This document shows, one piece after another, positions 61,091 through 64,000 of a DNA stretch of 64,000 nt (position 1 is the first letter of the stretch; the number at the start of each line of letters is the position of its first letter). The notes under the pieces were generated by a model that saw nothing but the letters and a program-made list of their open reading frames with translations, was not told the origin of the DNA and searched no databases. A program made the position numbers and the translations under genes. The DNA is from Chryseobacterium sp. MEBOG06 (lineage in GTDB: Bacteria > Bacteroidota > Bacteroidia > Flavobacteriales > Weeksellaceae), in contig NZ_CP084580.1 in assembly GCF_021869765.1 (NCBI RefSeq), positions 5,084,001 to 5,148,000 on the forward strand, in the 5' to 3' direction.

Positions 61091-61133
61091 AAAAATCGCA
61101 TATAATTCTTAAAATCAGGAATTATATACGATT
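61091..61133 (-). terminator. Hairpin between precursor and cyclase genes
   Basis: The minus strand AATCGTATATAATTC and GAATTATATGCGATT pair with one mismatch over 15 bp and are followed by TTTTTATT. As in the array, a terminator-like hairpin follows the precursor gene and precedes the larger gene. Confidence 0.7.
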
Positions 61134-61150
61134 CATAGAATTTTCTACAT

Positions 61151-61483
61151 CTACTTTCCGCCAAAAATGCGGCCCTCAGAGTTAACTGGTTTTATGTAGA
61201 TAGGTGGGTCTCCATCATTTCCTCCAGATATCACGTCCAGCTGTTCCTCATCTAATTCCATATCATCCATATCCAGCTCTGCCGGAATATTTACAAAGAT
61301 GGTAGTAGAGTCAGTTTGATCTACGAACGCCAGATTTTTCCCTGCAGGCAGAATAATAGGACTTCCCAAAAAATTCTCCATAGTAGCTACCGGATTCTGG
61401 ATTAAACTGTTTTTAAATACAGGATCTTTCCAGGCTTTTTTTACAACAGACTGTAAAATTTCTTCGTCTTTGGTTAAATTCAT
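61151..61483 (-). CDS. NHLP-leader RiPP precursor upstream of the cyclase
   Basis: The 110-residue precursor has leader VVKKAWKDPVFKNSLIQNPV and KNLAFVDQTDSTTIFVNIPA, then ELDEEQLDVISGG. The core NDGDPPIYIKPVNSEGRIFG plus GK has one Ser and no Cys. It stands apart from the seven-gene array, with the cyclase gene downstream. A 28-bp direct-repeat element like those of the array lies 67 bp upstream. Confidence 0.85.
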   Translation of the reverse strand: MNLTKDEEILQSVVKKAWKDPVFKNSLIQNPVATMENFLGSPIILPAGKNLAFVDQTDSTTIFVNIPAELDMDDMELDEEQLDVISGGNDGDPPIYIKPVNSEGRIFGGK

Positions 61484-61550
61484 AAATTATTTTTTTATTG
61501 TTAAACGGTATCTGTTCTAATATGGCATGGTAAATTTATTTTGTTTATAC

Positions 61551-61578
61551 CTGACAGAACTGACAAAAAAACTGACAA
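61551..61578. promoter_or_regulatory. 28-bp direct-repeat element, copy c
   Basis: On the minus strand TTGTCA and CTGTCA half-sites are 21 bp apart, with a third TTGTCA between them. The 28-mer agrees with copy a at 19 bases. It lies upstream of the precursor at 61151-61483. Its orientation relative to the gene is opposite to copies a and b. Confidence 0.45.
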
Positions 61579-61632
61579 ATGGAAGACAATAAACCTTAAG
61601 CATATAGATAACAACAGTAATAGGTATTATAA

Positions 61633-61671
61633 ACAAAAAAAGCCCTGTGTAATTGAATTACACAGGGCTTT
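61633..61671 (-). terminator. Intrinsic terminator after the 234-residue protein gene
   Basis: The stem AAAGCCCTGTGTAATT/AATTACACAGGGCTTT is almost loopless at its tip and is followed on the minus strand by TTTTTTTG. It is strong and marks the right border of the peptide locus. Confidence 0.9.
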
Positions 61672-61707
61672 CTATCAGTAGACAACCTTTAAGGTTATTA
61701 TTTTTCA

Positions 61708-62412
61708 TTATTTAAAATCTTTATCCTTAATCTCTTTATTGTAATATAAATCTACAAGAGTGGCTATCTGGTCTCCGTCTTCGGATACAAATGTAGATTT
61801 TGTAGCATATAAAAGATCGCCGAATTTTTTGTAATCGCTCATCAAAATGGTTGAAAATGCACTTTTATTATTGTTCTCGACAGTTTCTTCCTTGTTTAAT
61901 AAATAAGTTTTTAGATCATAATAAAGGTAAGTTACTTTGCCCGCGACATAAGTGGCCTTTATTTTATAATAAGCTTTTTCAGTATTAGTCTCTACAAGCT
62001 CAATCGTATACAGTGCAGGATCTATATAAGCCAATTCATTTATGATGTACTTTCTATTGACTTTATCCTTAAACTCTGCCTGATCTGCCAGTTTTCTTTC
62101 TCCATTTACCAATTCATACCCCGTTTTCCCGTCAAACCAGGATTTATAAACAATTCTTCCCTGGTATTCAATTTCAAAACTGCCTTTATTGGGTGCCATT
62201 TCCTTGGTGATCCAATTCACATTTCTCCCGTCCATCACTGTCTCGGACTTAGAATAAAGAGTTTTTATACTGTTCAAAAGCTTTTTCCCGCCAGTAGCCT
62301 GAATAGCTTTTTCTATAATATCATGGGCTTTTATTTGGCTCGATTCCTGAGAGAATAAATGATTGGAAGCTGTAATCGCACTGACTACTAAAATGAGGTT
62401 GAATAGTTTCAT
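61708..62412 (-). CDS. Exported LolA-like/outer-membrane lipoprotein-sorting-like protein
   Basis: The 234-residue protein has a signal peptide (residues 1-21, ending HLFSQ). The pattern IIEKAIQATGGKKLLNSIKTLYSKSET, IVYKSWFDGKTGYELVNGE and YLYYDLKTYLLNKEE is seen in periplasmic LolA/LolB-fold proteins of Bacteroidota. No lipobox is visible. It is expected to bind a hydrophobic ligand or lipoprotein in the periplasm, but the actual role is unknown. It lies alone between two terminators. Confidence 0.7.
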   Translation of the reverse strand: MKLFNLILVVSAITASNHLFSQESSQIKAHDIIEKAIQATGGKKLLNSIKTLYSKSETVMDGRNVNWITKEMAPNKGSFEIEYQGRIVYKSWFDGKTGYELVNGERKLADQAEFKDKVNRKYIINELAYIDPALYTIELVETNTEKAYYKIKATYVAGKVTYLYYDLKTYLLNKEETVENNNKSAFSTILMSDYKKFGDLLYATKSTFVSEDGDQIATLVDLYYNKEIKDKDFK

Positions 62413-62500
62413 GGTTTTGTTTTATAAAGACAAATTTACCAAAAGACCTGTCAAGTCACATCTTTTACTTCATTAAATTGTAAAATTAAATCGATATCAC

Positions 62501-62537
62501 AAAAAAAGCCCTCCGTAATCAAATTACAGAGGGCTTT
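62501..62537 (-). terminator. Terminator of tRNA unit 1
   Basis: A 15-bp stem AAAGCCCTCnGTAAT/ATTACnGAGGGCTTT directly follows the 3' end of tRNA-Leu(TAA) on the minus strand and is followed by seven T. Confidence 0.9.
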
Positions 62538-62538
62538 G

Positions 62539-62620
62539 TACCCCAGGCGGGACTTGAACCCGCACACCCAAAGGTACAGGATTTTAAGTCCTGCGTGTCT
62601 ACCAGTTCCACCACCAGGGC
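62539..62620 (-). tRNA. tRNA-Leu (anticodon TAA), copy 1
   Basis: 82 nt with a long variable arm, as expected for Leu. Acceptor GCCCTGG pairs with CTGGGGT using wobble pairs, discriminator A. The anticodon loop is CTTAAAA, anticodon TAA. The T-loop GTTCAAGTC is normal. CCA is not encoded. It is identical to the copy at 62906-62987. Confidence 0.93.
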
Positions 62621-62629
62621 GGGTGTATG

Positions 62630-62699
62630 GCGAAAAAAAAGATTCGAACCGAAGTACCAATCTTATAAAAGATATCCCGACAAGATATTCTTTTTTCGC
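62630..62699 (-). pseudogene. Degenerate tRNA-like sequence at the Gly position of trio 1
   Basis: It keeps the GCGAAAA/TTTTCGC acceptor and a GGTTCGAATC T-loop like the tRNA-Gly of trio 2. The T-stem no longer pairs beyond the first two positions. The D region has become a perfect ATATC/GATAT hairpin, and no seven-base anticodon loop on a five-base stem can be drawn. It sits exactly where tRNA-Gly lies in the second trio. It is most likely a decayed copy; a specialised RNA cannot be excluded. Confidence 0.6.
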
Positions 62700-62703
62700 T
62701 TAG

Positions 62704-62785
62704 TGCGGATGAAGGGACTCGAACCCCCACGCCTCACGGCACCAGATCCTAAGTCTGGCATGGCTACCAATTACACCACATCCGC
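62704..62785 (-). tRNA. tRNA-Leu (anticodon TAG), copy 1
   Basis: 82 nt with a perfect acceptor GCGGATG/CATCCGC, discriminator A, a long variable arm and anticodon loop CTTAGGA (anticodon TAG). It is identical to the copy at 63073-63154. It is the first gene of trio 1. Confidence 0.93.
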
Positions 62786-62871
62786 TAACTTTGCTGATTT
62801 GCTTTTGCAAATACAACTCTATTTCTTACAAATATAAGACTTTTTATTTAAATAACAGCCTCTATTAAAAC

Positions 62872-62904
62872 AAAAAGCCCTCCGTAAGCTGTACAGAAGG
62901 CTTT
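62872..62904 (-). terminator. Terminator of tRNA unit 2
   Basis: The stem AAAGCCTTCTGTACA/TACGGAGGGCTTT lies just after the second tRNA-Leu(TAA), followed by TTTTTG. It is related to the terminator of unit 1, so the duplicated unit included its terminator. Confidence 0.8.
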
Positions 62905-62905
62905 G

Positions 62906-62987
62906 TACCCCAGGCGGGACTTGAACCCGCACACCCAAAGGTACAGGATTTTAAGTCCTGCGTGTCTACCAGTTCCACCACCAGGGC
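62906..62987 (-). tRNA. tRNA-Leu (anticodon TAA), copy 2
   Basis: Identical over its 82 nt to 62539-62620. Anticodon loop CTTAAAA, long variable arm, no encoded CCA. It is the last tRNA of trio 2. Confidence 0.93.
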
Positions 62988-62995
62988 AGGTGTGG

Positions 62996-63068
62996 AGCGA
63001 AAAACGGGATTCGAACCCGCGACCCCAACCTTGGCAAGGTTGTGCTCTACCAGCTGAGCTATTTTCGC
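62996..63068 (-). tRNA. tRNA-Gly (anticodon GCC)
   Basis: 73 nt with acceptor GCGAAAA/TTTTCGC, discriminator T, D-arm GCTCAGCTGGTAGAGC, anticodon stem CAACC/GGTTG with loop TTGCCAA (anticodon GCC), and T-arm CGGGTTCGAATCCCG. All parts are canonical. It is the intact counterpart of the degenerate sequence at 62630-62699. Confidence 0.95.
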
Positions 63069-63072
63069 ATAG

Positions 63073-63154
63073 TGCGGATGAAGGGACTCGAACCCCCACG
63101 CCTCACGGCACCAGATCCTAAGTCTGGCATGGCTACCAATTACACCACATCCGC
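63073..63154 (-). tRNA. tRNA-Leu (anticodon TAG), copy 2
   Basis: Identical to 62704-62785: perfect acceptor, long variable arm, anticodon loop CTTAGGA. It is the first gene of trio 2 on the minus strand. Confidence 0.93.
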
Positions 63155-63333
63155 TGGTTTTTTTATATTGTAAGTTTTAAAGAGCTTGCTTCGTTTTTGT
63201 GAGTGCAAATATAGGACATTTTCCTTTATCTCCAAACTTTTCCAGAAAAAAAATTAAAATTTCTACATTTTTTTTTCACGGCACCTTTTATTACATTTCA
63301 TTTTCTTATTTTTACATCGTTAATATTTACGAT

Positions 63334-63711
63334 ATGGAATTACAAGGAACGGTAAAGAAACTTTTTGATGCTCAAACATTTGCGAGCGGGTTTCAAAAAA
63401 GAGAAATGGTTATTTTGACCCAGGAACAGTATCCACAGCCGATAAACATAGAATTTTTATCTGATAAAATCAATTTATTAGATAACCTTAAAGAAGGAGA
63501 GAATGTAAAGGTTGGAATCAACATCAGAGGAAGAGAATGGGTTTCTCCTCAAGGTGAAACCAAATACTTCAACTCTATTACAGGTTGGAGAGTAGAGAAA
63601 GTTTCTGATATTTCATCAGAGCCTACTCAGGCTATGCCTCAGCATTCAGCTTCTCCAGCTTCTAATGAGAATCCGTTTGCCGGAGATGACGATGATGATT
63701 TACCTTTTTAA
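63334..63711 (+). CDS. DUF3127 protein (SSB-like OB fold)
   Basis: From 63334 (MELQGTVKKLFDAQTF) the protein has 125 residues. It starts with the DUF3127 core (FASGFQKREMVILTQEQYPQ, FLSDKINLLDNLKEGENVKV, GREWVSPQGETKYFNSITGW). A Ser/Pro/Gln-rich linker and an acidic tip ending DDDDDLPF complete it. That tail is the same style as the C-terminal tip of single-stranded-DNA-binding proteins, which recruits repair partners. The ATG at 63199 is rejected because its 45-residue extension is low-complexity spacer translation. Nucleic-acid binding is inferred. Confidence 0.88.
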   Translation: MELQGTVKKLFDAQTFASGFQKREMVILTQEQYPQPINIEFLSDKINLLDNLKEGENVKVGINIRGREWVSPQGETKYFNSITGWRVEKVSDISSEPTQAMPQHSASPASNENPFAGDDDDDLPF

Positions 63712-63771
63712 TTAAAGAATAAAGATCAAATATAAATCCTGCTTTTTAAAGTAGGATTTTTTTTCTAAAAA

Positions 63772-64000
63772 ATGGTCCGACTAGACGAAAACGAGATTTC
63801 ATTCCCCGACCCTGAGCTTTATGATGGTCACGAGGGATTGATTGCCTTTGGTGGTGATCTGTCCGTAGAGCGCATCTGGTTCGCCTATCAATTAGGGATT
63901 TTCCCCTGGTATAATCCTGATGAAGAAATTCTGTGGTGGTGCCCGGATCCGAGATTTGTTCTGTATCCTGAAGAGATAAAGGTTTCAAAATCTATGAGAA
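63772..64000 (+). CDS. aat: Aat, leucyl/phenylalanyl-tRNA--protein transferase (3' truncated by window)
   Basis: The frame open to the window end encodes 76 residues. It begins MVRLDENEISFPDPELYDGH and continues with EGLIAFGGDLSVERIWFAYQ, GIFPWYNPDEEILWWCPDPR and FVLYPEEIKVSKSM. These are the classic N-terminal motifs of Aat (GL.A.GGDLS...L..AY..GIFPW......WWsPdPR.vl). The enzyme puts Leu or Phe on proteins with N-terminal Arg or Lys, marking them for ClpS/ClpAP. Its start lies 60 bp after the DUF3127 gene. Confidence 0.93.
   Translation, partial: MVRLDENEISFPDPELYDGHEGLIAFGGDLSVERIWFAYQLGIFPWYNPDEEILWWCPDPRFVLYPEEIKVSKSMR

Noticed and set aside
62595..63121. Open frames across the tRNA array (80, 83 and 72 codons)
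   Set aside because: They repeat between the two tRNA trios only because the tRNA sequences repeat; they lie inside tRNA genes.
63746..63988. Minus-strand frame of 80 codons at the window end
   Set aside because: The + strand encodes unmistakable Aat motifs over the same bases, so this frame is a shadow.

Overview
The window looks like a chromosomal segment of a Chryseobacterium-type flavobacterium (Bacteroidota). The evidence is AT-rich DNA, promoters of the Bacteroidota form (TAnnTTTG, sometimes with an upstream TTG) instead of sigma70 boxes, a type IX secretion C-terminal sorting domain, a DUF3127 protein, DUF3667, a bacterial GH3 protein and the gene order ftsW-murG-murC-ftsQ-ftsA-ftsZ.

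Layout. 1-8.2 kb: the end of the division and cell-wall (dcw) cluster on the + strand. 8.3-11.2 kb: a YqeY-like protein, a bacilliredoxin and a GH3 acyl-adenylase. 11.3-16.7 kb: a minus-strand run of mutL, a rhomboid protease, two sister endonuclease/exonuclease/phosphatase membrane proteins and two lipoproteins. 17-23.4 kb: a DUF1275 membrane protein with a stress-protein-like partner, a two-component system, and a MocR-type regulator with an acetyltransferase. 23.6-25 kb: a secreted RCC1-repeat protein between two identical 45-bp terminator repeats. 25.3-35 kb: a membrane-stress gene set (Tir-chaperone-like protein, PspA/IM30, NfeD/YqiJ-like protein, flotillin, 1600-residue AAA ATPase) divergent from an XRE regulator. 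35.2-39.9 kb: a siderophore-type TonB receptor, PepSY protein and AraC regulator.

40-61.5 kb is the most unusual part: a RiPP (ribosomal peptide natural product) locus of the NHLP/proteusin-like type. It has nine precursor peptides with nitrile-hydratase-like leaders. Eight end in a GG-type motif followed by short, unrelated cores; the ninth lacks GG. Seven precursors form one array followed by two tiny membrane proteins and a free-standing LanM dehydratase domain (DUF4135) with no LanC cyclase. The export operon encodes a C39-peptidase ABC transporter, a second NHLM-type ABC protein, an HlyD-like adaptor, TolC, a cyclic-nucleotide-binding-fold protein, an AraC-type protein and a HExxH metallopeptidase. 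It is headed by a LuxI/FeeM-like GNAT acyltransferase. A LuxR-type regulator is divergent from that acyltransferase, and a ThiF/E1-like gene sits at the far end. An 18-bp dyad (ACTACAC-N4-GTGTAGT type) lies exactly 21 bp upstream of the -7 element of both the acyltransferase operon and the thiF-like gene, so one regulator probably controls both ends of the locus. A second shared element, a 28-bp direct repeat, lies before two precursor operons. A TPR-containing class III nucleotide cyclase is downstream of one precursor.

61.7-64 kb: a periplasmic or outer-membrane protein, a duplicated tRNA trio (Leu-TAA, Gly-GCC, Leu-TAG) in which one middle member is degenerate, a DUF3127 protein, and the start of aat.

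All assignments rest on reading the sequence and recalled family features. No searches were run.
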